Below, piece after piece: positions 7,327-14,795 of a DNA stretch of 34,493 nt. The notes beneath the pieces are model-generated. The model was given only the letters and a program-made list of their open reading frames with translations, did not search any database and was not told where the DNA came from. Origin of the DNA: Brevinematales bacterium (GTDB taxonomy: Bacteria > Spirochaetota > Brevinematia > Brevinematales > JAOACQ01); NCBI GenBank assembly GCA_026417755.1, contig JAOACQ010000026.1, positions 1 to 34,493 of the forward strand, read 5' to 3'. The number at the start of each line of letters is the position of its first letter. The first letter of the stretch is position 1. A program made the translations under genes and the position numbers.

Positions 7327-8962
7327 TTTGGATAAGAAGAGACTAAGAGAGATATTGTCAAAATATTCCTATACTAAGGAAGAAGTAAATTTAGAAGAAA
7401 TAATAAAAAATATTAACTCATTCAGAAAATATGATTATAAAAAGTCTTATTCTGGATTTTTAAAACTTGCTTTTTCATTCTCTGCTATATTGCTTATAGC
7501 TATAATATTGTTTTTAAATAAACCTGATACTATATCTATAAACAATGGAAAAACAATATTAAAGGCCGGCGAGTATGTAAAGACAGAAAGAGAAAAGTAT
7601 GAAGTAGAGTTGAAAGATAAAAGTAAGTTTATTATTTTTGAGAATTCTACATTTAATATAATTTCTGCTAAAGATAATAGAACAATTATTGAATTGAAAG
7701 AAGGAAGAGGACATTTCAAAATAACAAAAAGAGAAAAATCTCATTTCTTTGTTAAAACACCTTCCCTGGAAATAACTGTAAAAGGGACAGAATTTTTTGT
7801 ATGGGTAAATAACAAAACCGAAGAGGTTCATGTTATTGAGGGGGAAATTTTTATAACAAATATTGTTAACAAAGGGAGTTCAGAAATAGAAGCAAATGAG
7901 GCTATATTATTCGATAGAGATAAAAATATAATAAGAAAAGAAAATACAGATCTTACAAGAATTGAAAATATTATTATGCCAAAGTTGAGTGTAAAGAAAG
8001 AGATAAAATCAGAAAAACTCAAAAAGCCTAGATATTCTGAGACAAAAGAAAATCTTATATATCTTGATGATAAGACTGTTATTTTTAATAAAAAAGATTT
8101 ATATATTTATCAAAGCGGGGATTATTCAAGTGCTAAAAGAAAGATTAGTTTAACTGATAATATTGCAAAGATTACTCCATATGGGACTATTATACTTATT
8201 AATGGAGAAAATGGGGGTCTTTATGCATACGACCTGGAGGGAGAATACTTGTGGGCGAATATGGAAGCTGGCATAGTTAGGTTTTTTTCCAAGCCAATTA
8301 TAAAGAATGACCAGATTTATCTGGCTACAGTGGATAAAGGTATACAGATTTTTGGTCTTGATGGTAGACTTATTGATACAATTAAGAAGGGGGATAAGAA
8401 GGCAATTTATAATTCTCCTGTAATACTCGAAGATAAAAGCATAATATATCTCAATGAGAATGGAGATTTAACAAGATATGATACTATGACAAAGAAGAAT
8501 ATCTGGCAGATAAATATAGAAGATAGAGTTTTGTTTCCATTTTTTGAAAGGGGTGGGGTTTTATATCTTGTGTCAAAGAGTAGGAGTGAGGTATTGGCCA
8601 TAAATGTAGAAAATGGAGAAAAAATATGGGCTAGTAAGATAAAAGAAAATCTTTATATAAATAATTTTTATATATTTGGAGATCATCTGATTCTTGGTAG
8701 TGATGATGGCATTACGGTTTTTAATATAAATAATGGTGAGGTAGAAAGAGTCTTTAATTATGATTTTTCTATTAAGCAGGCTATAACAGAAACAAATAGA
8801 CTTTATCTACTTGACACAAACAACCGCCTTACCATCTGGACAATTCCAGATTTTATAAAAGTTTATGAGAAAAAGTTTACCAAAGAGGTTAAGAGAATTT
8901 CATACTATAATGGCAAAATCCTTGTTTATGGTAACAACTTCTATCATGAGGTTAGGGATTAG
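7316..8962 (+). CDS. Membrane FecR-domain protein fused to a PQQ-like beta-propeller; probable anti-sigma factor/sensor
   Basis: A 548-residue single-pass membrane protein. Residues 1-47 are charged and cytoplasmic, able to bind the sigma factor. Residues 48-67 form one membrane helix (LKLAFSFSAILLIAIILFL). Residues about 78-200 are a FecR domain (AGEYVKTE, FNI..., HFFVKTPSLEITVKGTEFFV, HVIEGEIFI). Residues about 240-548 are repeated beta-propeller blades of PQQ/BamB type (GGLYAYDLEGEYLWA, GDLTRYDTMTKKNIWQI, SEVLAINVENGEKIWA, GITVFNINNGEVERVF). ATG 7316 follows AGGAG and lies inside the end of the sigma gene, so the two are translationally coupled. FecR proteins act as transmembrane sigma regulators; a propeller as the sensing end is unusual, and a ligand is not predictable. 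The stop overlaps the convergent TPR gene by 4 bases. Confidence 0.82.
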   Translation: MISDLDKKRLREILSKYSYTKEEVNLEEIIKNINSFRKYDYKKSYSGFLKLAFSFSAILLIAIILFLNKPDTISINNGKTILKAGEYVKTEREKYEVELKDKSKFIIFENSTFNIISAKDNRTIIELKEGRGHFKITKREKSHFFVKTPSLEITVKGTEFFVWVNNKTEEVHVIEGEIFITNIVNKGSSEIEANEAILFDRDKNIIRKENTDLTRIENIIMPKLSVKKEIKSEKLKKPRYSETKENLIYLDDKTVIFNKKDLYIYQSGDYSSAKRKISLTDNIAKITPYGTIILINGENGGLYAYDLEGEYLWANMEAGIVRFFSKPIIKNDQIYLATVDKGIQIFGLDGRLIDTIKKGDKKAIYNSPVILEDKSIIYLNENGDLTRYDTMTKKNIWQINIEDRVLFPFFERGGVLYLVSKSRSEVLAINVENGEKIWASKIKENLYINNFYIFGDHLILGSDDGITVFNINNGEVERVFNYDFSIKQAITETNRLYLLDTNNRLTIWTIPDFIKVYEKKFTKEVKRISYYNGKILVYGNNFYHEVRD

Positions 8963-9528
8963 TTTTTAGAGATTATAAAAGTAGTTCCATAGATAAATTT
9001 AAATAGGGATTCGAGTTCTGGGATTATTTCCGGGAATTTTTCAGATATTTCTGAATAGTTTTGATTAATTTGGGCAAGGACATTTTGAGCTTTTTTGTGA
9101 TTATCATCATAATCTTTTAGTTTTTCTAATGAATATGCATATCTCATAAGAGAAAGATAGTAGTTTTTTTGGGTCTTGCCATGATTTTCTGGTAGTATAT
9201 ATTTTTCTGAGGCTATTTTATAGTATTTGACAGATATGTTATAAACTTTGTGAGAAGCATAGATGTTGCCTAAGTTAAAGTAAAGATCTGCTTCGTTTGG
9301 TATATATTTTATAGCCTTTTCATAGTATGGGATAGCTTTTGTATAATTTTTAGCTTTGTAATACATATCACCAATGGCTTTTGATCTTAAACCAAGTCCC
9401 ACATCTTTATTGTAATTAAGAATCGTATATCCATTCACTGTAATTTTATCAATATTTTGTGAAAAGAGATTTATGTTAATCAATAAACTAAAGGTTACCA
9501 GCAAGTTTTTCAGATATTTTCCATACAT
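8959..9528 (-). CDS. Small exported TPR protein
   Basis: A 189-residue protein with a signal-like N-terminus (KYLKNLLVTFSLLININLFSQ) followed by about three TPR units (GDMYYKAKNYTKAIPYYEKAIKYIPNE, LYFNLGNIYASHKVYNISVKYYKIA) and a C-terminal helical region. ATG 9528 lies 41 bases inside the 3' end of murC in another frame, behind GGAGCTGGAG, so translation is probably coupled to murC. It overlaps the convergent FecR gene by 4 bases at its stop. The function is unknown. The FecR gene ends convergently beside it and it shares a transcript with murC; neither proves a role, though an envelope function is plausible. Confidence 0.75.
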   Translation of the reverse strand: MYGKYLKNLLVTFSLLININLFSQNIDKITVNGYTILNYNKDVGLGLRSKAIGDMYYKAKNYTKAIPYYEKAIKYIPNEADLYFNLGNIYASHKVYNISVKYYKIASEKYILPENHGKTQKNYYLSLMRYAYSLEKLKDYDDNHKKAQNVLAQINQNYSEISEKFPEIIPELESLFKFIYGTTFIISKN

Positions 9529-10885
9529 CTCCAGCTCCCAGTGTTACAACTACATTTTTCTTATTTAATAACAAAGGTTTAAGAGTATCAGGAATATTGT
9601 CAAGGCTTTCTGTATAAAAGACATTTTCCTGCCCTTTTATTTTAACGATTTCATCATACACTATTTTTGTTGTGATGTTATGCTCATTTTTTTCTCTTGC
9701 TGCATATATTTCTGTTAAGACAATTTTGTCTGCAATGGCAAGGGAACGGGCAAATTCTTTATATAAAAATTCTGTTCTTGAATATAAGTGTGGTTGAAAT
9801 ATTGCTATGAGCATTGCATTTTTCTTTATAGAAAGATTTTTGGCTGCACTTAGTGTGGCAAGTATTTCCGATGGGTGATGAGCATAGTCATCTATGATAG
9901 TGAGTTCTTCTGTCTTTGACTTAATCTGAAATCTTCTATCAGCATTTTTAAAATTTGCTAAGGTTCTATATACGTCTTCATATTCTATACCGTTTGCATT
10001 TGCGGTTGCTATGGCAAGTAAGGCATTATAAACATTGTGTATCCCGGGCACATTAAGAAAAAATCTACCTACAATTTTACCTTTTCTTATTACTGTAAAA
10101 TTTGAACTGAATTCATTTAATTCTATATCTTTTGCTACGAAATCAGCTTTTTTGTTTTTTATTCCTACAGCAATCTTTCTTTTGTTATTTATCTTTTTTA
10201 CTACCGAATTCAGAGGCTTATCATCTGAATTGTAAATTATCATTCCATGGGGTGGAATATTTTCATTTAAATATTGATAAAAGGCTTTTTTAATATTGGC
10301 AAAATTCTTGTAGTAGTCGAGATGATCATCATCAATATTGGTAACTACAGCTATTTCAGGGAATAGTTTGAGAAAGGATCCAAAAGCCTCACATGCTTCA
10401 TATATAAAGTATTTTCCACTTCCTTCATACCCCGAACCGTTTATTTCATTGAGATGGCCTCCAACAGCCAGGGTTGGGTCTTTTGAAGCGTTGAGGAAAA
10501 TTTTTGCTATCATTGAGGTTGTTGTTGTTTTTCCGTGTGTTCCTGATATGCCAATAGCAAATTTGTTAGAAGAAAGCATGTTAAGCATTTTTGCTCTCTC
10601 TATCGCAGGAATATTAAGCTCTTTAGCCTTTATATATTCTGGATTATCATCACTTATAGCATTTGTATATACTACAAGATCTATATCTTTTGAAATATTG
10701 TCTTTGCTGTGTCCTATAAAGGTTTTGATGCCCATTTCGTTTAATATCTCGACGGTTTTTGATTTTGACTTATCAGAACCAATAACTTCATATCCTCTTT
10801 TAGTTAGGATTACAGCTAAAGCAGACATTCCTATGCCGCCAATACCTATGAGAAATATTTTTTTCTTACCGTTTAAATCGATCAT
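9488..10885 (-). CDS. murC: UDP-N-acetylmuramate--L-alanine ligase
   Basis: Adds L-alanine to UDP-N-acetylmuramic acid, with ATP, as the first amino-acid step of peptidoglycan precursor synthesis in the cytoplasm. The protein shows the N-terminal nucleotide-sugar fold (FLIGIGGIGMSALA), the Mur-ligase P-loop (GTHGKTTTTSM), the central TNIDDDHLDYY metal/ATP region and the C-terminal IIDDYAHHPSEI motif diagnostic of MurC/Mpl. About 465 residues is the usual length. The ORF track starts at ATG 10891, but the Shine-Dalgarno AAAGGA abuts that codon; ATG 10885 sits at a normal spacing and is preferred. No other mur genes or division genes are adjacent, so it is separated from the usual dcw cluster. 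Confidence 0.97.
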   Translation of the reverse strand: MIDLNGKKKIFLIGIGGIGMSALAVILTKRGYEVIGSDKSKSKTVEILNEMGIKTFIGHSKDNISKDIDLVVYTNAISDDNPEYIKAKELNIPAIERAKMLNMLSSNKFAIGISGTHGKTTTTSMIAKIFLNASKDPTLAVGGHLNEINGSGYEGSGKYFIYEACEAFGSFLKLFPEIAVVTNIDDDHLDYYKNFANIKKAFYQYLNENIPPHGMIIYNSDDKPLNSVVKKINNKRKIAVGIKNKKADFVAKDIELNEFSSNFTVIRKGKIVGRFFLNVPGIHNVYNALLAIATANANGIEYEDVYRTLANFKNADRRFQIKSKTEELTIIDDYAHHPSEILATLSAAKNLSIKKNAMLIAIFQPHLYSRTEFLYKEFARSLAIADKIVLTEIYAAREKNEHNITTKIVYDEIVKIKGQENVFYTESLDNIPDTLKPLLLNKKNVVVTLGAGDVWKISEKLAGNL

Positions 10886-10916
10886 ATCCATTCCTTTTGT
10901 TATTTTTTAACTTTTA

Positions 10917-10922
10917 ATTATA
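10917..10922 (-). promoter_or_regulatory. Extended -10 promoter candidate for murC
   Basis: On the minus strand TGATATAAT gives a perfect TATAAT with a TGn extension. No good -35 is visible. The start would be near 10910, about 25 bases before the murC start. It would allow murC to be transcribed apart from flgG upstream. Confidence 0.45.
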
Positions 10923-10984
10923 TCATATTTTTAAATTTTATTCACTTTAATGTTAGATTATTTTTTTATTTTTTACAAATAAAA

Positions 10985-11779
10985 TTATCTCTTCAAACTA
11001 TTAGCTGTAGCGAGCATCGAATCACTTGTCTGTATGGATCTTGAATTAAATTCATAAGCTCGTTGTGCTACAATCATATCAACCATTTCCTGGACAGCAT
11101 TGACATTTGACATCTCAAGAAAACCCTGATGAAGTTTACCATAGCCGGCGAGTGATGGAGTACCCTCCCTTGCTGGGCCTGAAGCAGGGCTTTCTTTATA
11201 AAAATTTTCTCCTATGCTTGTTAAGCCAGCAGGGTTTATAAATCTATAGAGTAAAATTCTTCCTACTTCGATATCTTCATCACTTCCATCAAGTTTTACA
11301 GTTACAAGCCCATCTTTTGAGATAGTAAGGGAACCAATATCAAAGTTTTCAGGTAAAACTATTGGTGGTTTTAGCCTATATCCCTGAGATGTTACTATTT
11401 CCATATTACTGTCTATTTTAAAAGAACCATCTCTTGTATAAGCATCTGTTCCATCAGGGAGAGTGATACCTATAAATCCTTCTCCTTCTATAGCTATATC
11501 AAGTTTGTTTCCTGTATTTTGTAAACTTCCCTGATTGAAAAATTTCTGTGTCGCCGCTGGGCGGACCCCGAGACCAACCTGAATGCCAGTGGGATATTGG
11601 CTAATTTCAGATGAAGGTGTACCGGCGAGTCTCAAAGTTTGATAGAGTAAATCCTCAAACTCAGCTCTTGTTTTCTTAAAACCTGTGGTGTTAACGTTTG
11701 CAAGGTTGTTTGCGATTGTGTCAATGTGAAATTGTTCTCCTATCATACCGGATGCTGCAGTCCATAGAGATCTCATCAT
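10985..11779 (-). CDS. flgG: Flagellar distal-rod protein FlgG
   Basis: Structural protein of the distal flagellar rod, exported by the flagellar type III system. The 264 residues match FlgG length. The N-terminal rod motif (MRSLWTAASGM, then IANNLANVNTTGFKK) and the C-terminal coiled-coil motif (VNAVQEMVDMIVAQRAYEFNSRSIQTSD) are both canonical, and the central D1-like region (IEGEGFIGITLPDGTDAYTRDGSF) fits. The start is the first of two ATGs, 6 bases after GGGAGGT. Unusually it stands alone, with no flgF-type partner next to it and the other flagellar genes 7 kb away. A CCGATTAA element upstream is a possible sigma-28-like -10. Confidence 0.95.
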   Translation of the reverse strand: MMRSLWTAASGMIGEQFHIDTIANNLANVNTTGFKKTRAEFEDLLYQTLRLAGTPSSEISQYPTGIQVGLGVRPAATQKFFNQGSLQNTGNKLDIAIEGEGFIGITLPDGTDAYTRDGSFKIDSNMEIVTSQGYRLKPPIVLPENFDIGSLTISKDGLVTVKLDGSDEDIEVGRILLYRFINPAGLTSIGENFYKESPASGPAREGTPSLAGYGKLHQGFLEMSNVNAVQEMVDMIVAQRAYEFNSRSIQTSDSMLATANSLKR

Positions 11780-11842
11780 AATAAACCTCCCTCATATATT
11801 AATCGGATAAAAAAAATTTTTTTAAAATTAATCTTTAATTAT

Positions 11843-11870
11843 TTGCAAAAATTAATTAAATAGTTATAAT
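11843..11870 (+). promoter_or_regulatory. Sigma-70-type promoter for the membrane TPR gene
   Basis: TTGCAA (11843-11848), 16-base spacer, perfect TATAAT (11865-11870). The start would be near 11877, giving a long leader of about 95 bases that includes a GAGGCTGAA/TTCAGCTTT hairpin at 11893-11913. Confidence 0.65.
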
Positions 11871-11971
11871 AATTATGACAAATTAAAGGTTTGAGGCTGA
11901 ATTATTCAGCTTTTGAAAGTGGGGTATTTGGAAAGCAATAGGATATTTAAAAAATTCTTCAAAGGAATATT

Positions 11972-13315
11972 ATGAAGGAATTGAATGTCGTTTTTTTAAT
12001 ATGGATTGCGGCTATTCTTTTTGCCATTGGTATAATCATTCTTATAATACTTAAATTTATTAAAAAAGATACAGCACTTGTTACTATAGAAAAAAGCCTG
12101 AAAGAAGAAAATTATAAAAAGGCTTTATCTATTGGGCTTAAGATTCTCAAAGATGACCCAAAAGATTTTCTTGTAAAGTATTATATCGCACAGGCTTATG
12201 AGGGACTCAAAGATTATAGACAGGCAGCAGCTTATTATGAGAAGGCTTCCATTGCAGCAAGTTTATCAGCTCAGGAGGAAATAAAGAGTCAAATATTTTT
12301 AAGGGTTGCAGAGTCATACAGAAAGATAAAAAAATATAATGAAGCCCTTGGTTACTATGTTTTGGTTCTTGATAAACAACCTAAAAATCTCAAGGCACTT
12401 GCTGGAGTAAGTGAATTATATTTTGAACAGGAAAACTATAGAAAGGCAAGAGAATACTTAGAAGAATATGTAAAATTAAAACCAGACAATCTAAGAATAA
12501 GATTTATGCTTGGCAAATCCTGTTATAAAACAAATAATTATTCAGATGCAATGAATCATCTTGAATTTATTTTGCAAAACATGAAGATAAATGATGAAGT
12601 TTTGATTACAAACACTTCTATGTTGCTTGCAGATGTATATATTGCTACTAAAAATTATGCAAAAGCTATAAATGTTTTAAAATCTTTGCTTGAAAAAAAT
12701 ATCGAAAGTGAGATTGTTATAGTTAAAATTGCAGATGCATACCTCAAAAATAATCAGATCAAGGAGGCAATAACATTTTCCACTCAAAATTTGAATAGGG
12801 TTTCAAAAGACAAACAATGTGAACTTTATTACATAATTGGGAATGCTTTTATGAAAGATGATGAGATATTCAAGGCAGCAAAAAACTGGCAACAGGCTTA
12901 TAAAATAAACCCATCTTATCGCGATCTGAAAAGTATTATAAGCAGATATAACTACCTTATAGAATATCCGGAACTTGAACCACTATTTTCAAAGAATGAA
13001 GGTGTGTTTGAGGAGTTTGCAATTAAACTTTTAGGTTCTCCATATATAAAACAAATTATTAAGAAGGATAATTTTTGGGCATTTGAGTCGGGAGATATGA
13101 GTTATGTGGTTTTTAGAAAACCATATCCTGCAACTATTGCAGAATTAAACGAAATGGAAAGGATTATAAAACAGAATTTTAAAGCAAATACAAAATACAT
13201 TTTATATTCACTTTATGGAATTACAAACGAAAATAATACATCAAATGTTTATAACGCTGATAAAATGGATTTAGTATCCGATCTTGATTTTATTAAAAAG
13301 GTAAAAGGTGAATAA
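11972..13315 (+). CDS. Membrane-anchored TPR protein with an unassigned C-terminal domain
   Basis: A 447-residue protein with one N-terminal membrane helix (residues about 6-30, VVFLIWIAAILFAIGIIILIILKF). A cytoplasmic or periplasmic TPR array follows at about residues 40-330 (AQAYEGLKDYRQAAAYYEKA, AESYRKIKKYNEALGYYVLV, GNAFMKDDEIFKAAKNWQQAY). The last 110 residues are a separate compact alpha/beta region (FWAFESGDMSYVVFRKP, KYILYSLYGIT, KMDLVSDLDFIKKV). Its shape, with a closing short helix after 'DLVSD', loosely recalls degenerate Mrr-like nuclease folds, but I see no complete catalytic motif. ATG 11972 follows AAAGGA. It has its own promoter and a structured leader; HU downstream has another promoter. 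Confidence 0.72.
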   Translation: MKELNVVFLIWIAAILFAIGIIILIILKFIKKDTALVTIEKSLKEENYKKALSIGLKILKDDPKDFLVKYYIAQAYEGLKDYRQAAAYYEKASIAASLSAQEEIKSQIFLRVAESYRKIKKYNEALGYYVLVLDKQPKNLKALAGVSELYFEQENYRKAREYLEEYVKLKPDNLRIRFMLGKSCYKTNNYSDAMNHLEFILQNMKINDEVLITNTSMLLADVYIATKNYAKAINVLKSLLEKNIESEIVIVKIADAYLKNNQIKEAITFSTQNLNRVSKDKQCELYYIIGNAFMKDDEIFKAAKNWQQAYKINPSYRDLKSIISRYNYLIEYPELEPLFSKNEGVFEEFAIKLLGSPYIKQIIKKDNFWAFESGDMSYVVFRKPYPATIAELNEMERIIKQNFKANTKYILYSLYGITNENNTSNVYNADKMDLVSDLDFIKKVKGE

Positions 13316-13372
13316 AATTAAATGTTAGTTAAAATTTTTTTAAAAAAATTAATAAAAAAAACGAATAAAAAA

Positions 13373-13401
13373 TAGATATTTAATGAGTTCTGATATATAA
13401 T
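13373..13401 (+). promoter_or_regulatory. Promoter for the HU gene
   Basis: A perfect TATAAT at 13396-13401, with a TAGATA element (13373-13378) 17 bases upstream matching four of six -35 bases. The start near 13408 gives a leader of about 25 bases ending in AAGGAG. Confidence 0.5.
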
Positions 13402-13432
13402 ATAAACAAAATTTTATAAAAAGGAGTTGTCT

Positions 13433-13708
13433 ATGACAAAAACAGATTTTATTGATCTTCTTGCTGCAAAGACTGGCGAAACAAAAAAAAGAGCCGGTGA
13501 ACTTGTTGATACTTTTCTTTCTATTATTGAATCTTCTTTAGCAAAGGGTGAAACTGTTCAGTTTGTTGGTTGGGGCACATTTGAAGTTCAGAAAAAAGCA
13601 GAGAAAATGGGTAGAAACCCAAAGACTGGAGCTCCAATTAAAATTCCAGCAAAGAAGGTTGTAAAGTTTAAAGTTGGAAAGAAACTTGCAGAAAAGGTTA
13701 AGAAATAG
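13433..13708 (+). CDS. hup: HU-family histone-like DNA-binding protein
   Basis: Small dimeric nucleoid protein that bends DNA. The 91 residues fit HU length. Visible hallmarks are the N-terminal helices (TKTDFIDLLAAKTGETKKRAGELVDTF), the GWGTFEV strand turn, the DNA-binding arm signature GRNPKTGAPIKIPAKKVVKFKVGKKL and the basic C-terminus. The ORF track begins at TTG 13427, but ATG 13433 lies 6 bases after a perfect AAGGAG and is the real start. It is monocistronic, with a promoter at 13373-13401 and a strong terminator at 13744. HU and IHF subunits cannot be told apart with certainty, but a single HU-like protein is the simpler reading. Confidence 0.95.
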   Translation: MTKTDFIDLLAAKTGETKKRAGELVDTFLSIIESSLAKGETVQFVGWGTFEVQKKAEKMGRNPKTGAPIKIPAKKVVKFKVGKKLAEKVKK

Positions 13709-13743
13709 CCTTAGAAAACTTTGTTTAATTAAATAATTAAATG

Positions 13744-13794
13744 GGATGTCGAGGCGATGGATTTTTTATTCTTAGCCTCGATATCCTTTTTTTT
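13744..13794 (+). terminator. Intrinsic terminator after HU, at the convergent junction with cvpA
   Basis: A 12-bp stem, GGATGTCGAGGC (13744-13755) against GCCTCGATATCC (13775-13786) with one G-T wobble, is followed by eight T (13787-13794). It ends inside the stop region of the minus-strand cvpA, so it could also pause transcription from that side, though the minus-strand T-tract is poor. Confidence 0.92.
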
Positions 13795-14266
13795 AGTTCT
13801 TTTTTAAATTTAAAACTATTCCGATTAAAGTGTTAGTAATATTTTTAATAAGAAGAGGCAAAGTTGACTTTTCAATATCGGGAAATATTGAAAGAAGTTT
13901 TAAATTTTCAAGTATCGTAAAAGTAAGACCGATTATGAGAGATATTTGAAGTACCCCAAGAATTCCACCTAAGAGAGAGTCTATCCAGCCTAAGTCGAGA
14001 TTTTCAAGTGTTTCAGAAATATATGACCCAAGGTTTGCAAAAATGAGGTAACTTAATGTAAAGAGAATTATAAAAGCAAAACTTTGATATATTAAGACTG
14101 GTTTGATTTTGAGTAAAGTGAATATTAATGGAGGAATTTTTAGACCGGCAATTATTCCTACCGCTATTCCAATAAAGCTGAAAATCATATAGAAAAATCC
14201 TTTGAAAAATCCCCAGATGAATCCCATTATAAGTAGAAATAAGATAATCAGATCAAGAAATTGCAT
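13793..14266 (-). CDS. CvpA-family membrane protein
   Basis: A 157-residue integral membrane protein with four hydrophobic segments (about residues 3-22, 25-45, 62-82, 105-130). The diagnostic N-terminal pattern is FLDLIILFLLIMGFIWGFFKGFFYMIFSFIG, as in CvpA/colicin V production proteins, and the LGWIDSLLGGILGVLQ motif in the third quarter is also family-typical. The biochemical role of the family is unsettled; it is linked to envelope homeostasis. The ORF track begins 15 codons upstream without a Shine-Dalgarno; ATG 14266 sits behind TTTGGAG and matches the family start. It is divergent from the lipoprotein gene and convergent with HU. Confidence 0.85.
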   Translation of the reverse strand: MQFLDLIILFLLIMGFIWGFFKGFFYMIFSFIGIAVGIIAGLKIPPLIFTLLKIKPVLIYQSFAFIILFTLSYLIFANLGSYISETLENLDLGWIDSLLGGILGVLQISLIIGLTFTILENLKLLSIFPDIEKSTLPLLIKNITNTLIGIVLNLKKN

Positions 14267-14305
14267 ATTATCTCCAAAAATCTTATCGGCATAAATCAAA
14301 AAACC

Positions 14306-14334
14306 TTGCATTTTTTTTCTGAATGCATTAAAAT
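14306..14334 (+). promoter_or_regulatory. Sigma-70-type promoter for the small lipoprotein gene
   Basis: TTGCAT (14306-14311), 17-base spacer, TAAAAT (14329-14334), with a start near 14341 and GAAGG before ATG 14367. Confidence 0.55.
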
Positions 14335-14366
14335 TTTAAAAAAAGTATTTTTAGAAGGTAGTTTAT

Positions 14367-14795
14367 ATGAAAAGAGTTAGTTTATTTTTGTTTATTTTAT
14401 TTGTTATTAGCGGGCTTTCGTGTAATAAGAAGGGGAATAATGTTTCTACAAGTTCTAGTAGCTCTTCTGGATTTGAACAGCTTATAACCATCAAAAAAGG
14501 AGAGAAGCTTGTTCTTGATAGTCCTAAAAAATTTGTTGAACTCTGGATCTTATATAACCTTGAACAGAAAAAATGGTTTCAGGAAATAGCAAATAATACC
14601 AATATTTCTACAAATGAAGAAGGTGAGGCTAAGATGGCTGAATTTCTTGAAGAAAAGAAGAAAGAATTTTATCAAAGTTTTGGGATAACTGAGAAAGACT
14701 TTGTAAACTATAGTATGAACAATATTAAAAAGATACAGGCTTTTCTTGAAGAAAATCCTGAGTACAAGAAAGCCTACGAAAAGTCAATGGAGTAG
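14367..14795 (+). CDS. Small serine-rich lipoprotein of unknown function
   Basis: A 142-residue lipoprotein: signal MKRVSLFLFILFVISGLSC with the lipidated cysteine at position 19, then a flexible stretch containing six consecutive serines (tether-like), and about 100 residues of mostly helical, charged sequence (AEFLEEKKKEFYQSFGITEKDF). I do not recognise a family. It has its own promoter. Its last 22 bases overlap the 3' end of the convergent kinase gene, so the two 3' ends are shared on opposite strands. Confidence 0.72.
   Translation: MKRVSLFLFILFVISGLSCNKKGNNVSTSSSSSSGFEQLITIKKGEKLVLDSPKKFVELWILYNLEQKKWFQEIANNTNISTNEEGEAKMAEFLEEKKKEFYQSFGITEKDFVNYSMNNIKKIQAFLEENPEYKKAYEKSME

Noticed and set aside
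10338-10910. 190-residue plus-strand ORF inside murC
   Set aside because: Antisense shadow of the murC frame; no family features.
14283-14290. Exact sigma-28 -10 box GCCGATAA (minus strand) before cvpA
   Set aside because: An exact 8-mer is expected by chance about once in a window this size; the -35 is poor and the start would fall almost on the ribosome site.
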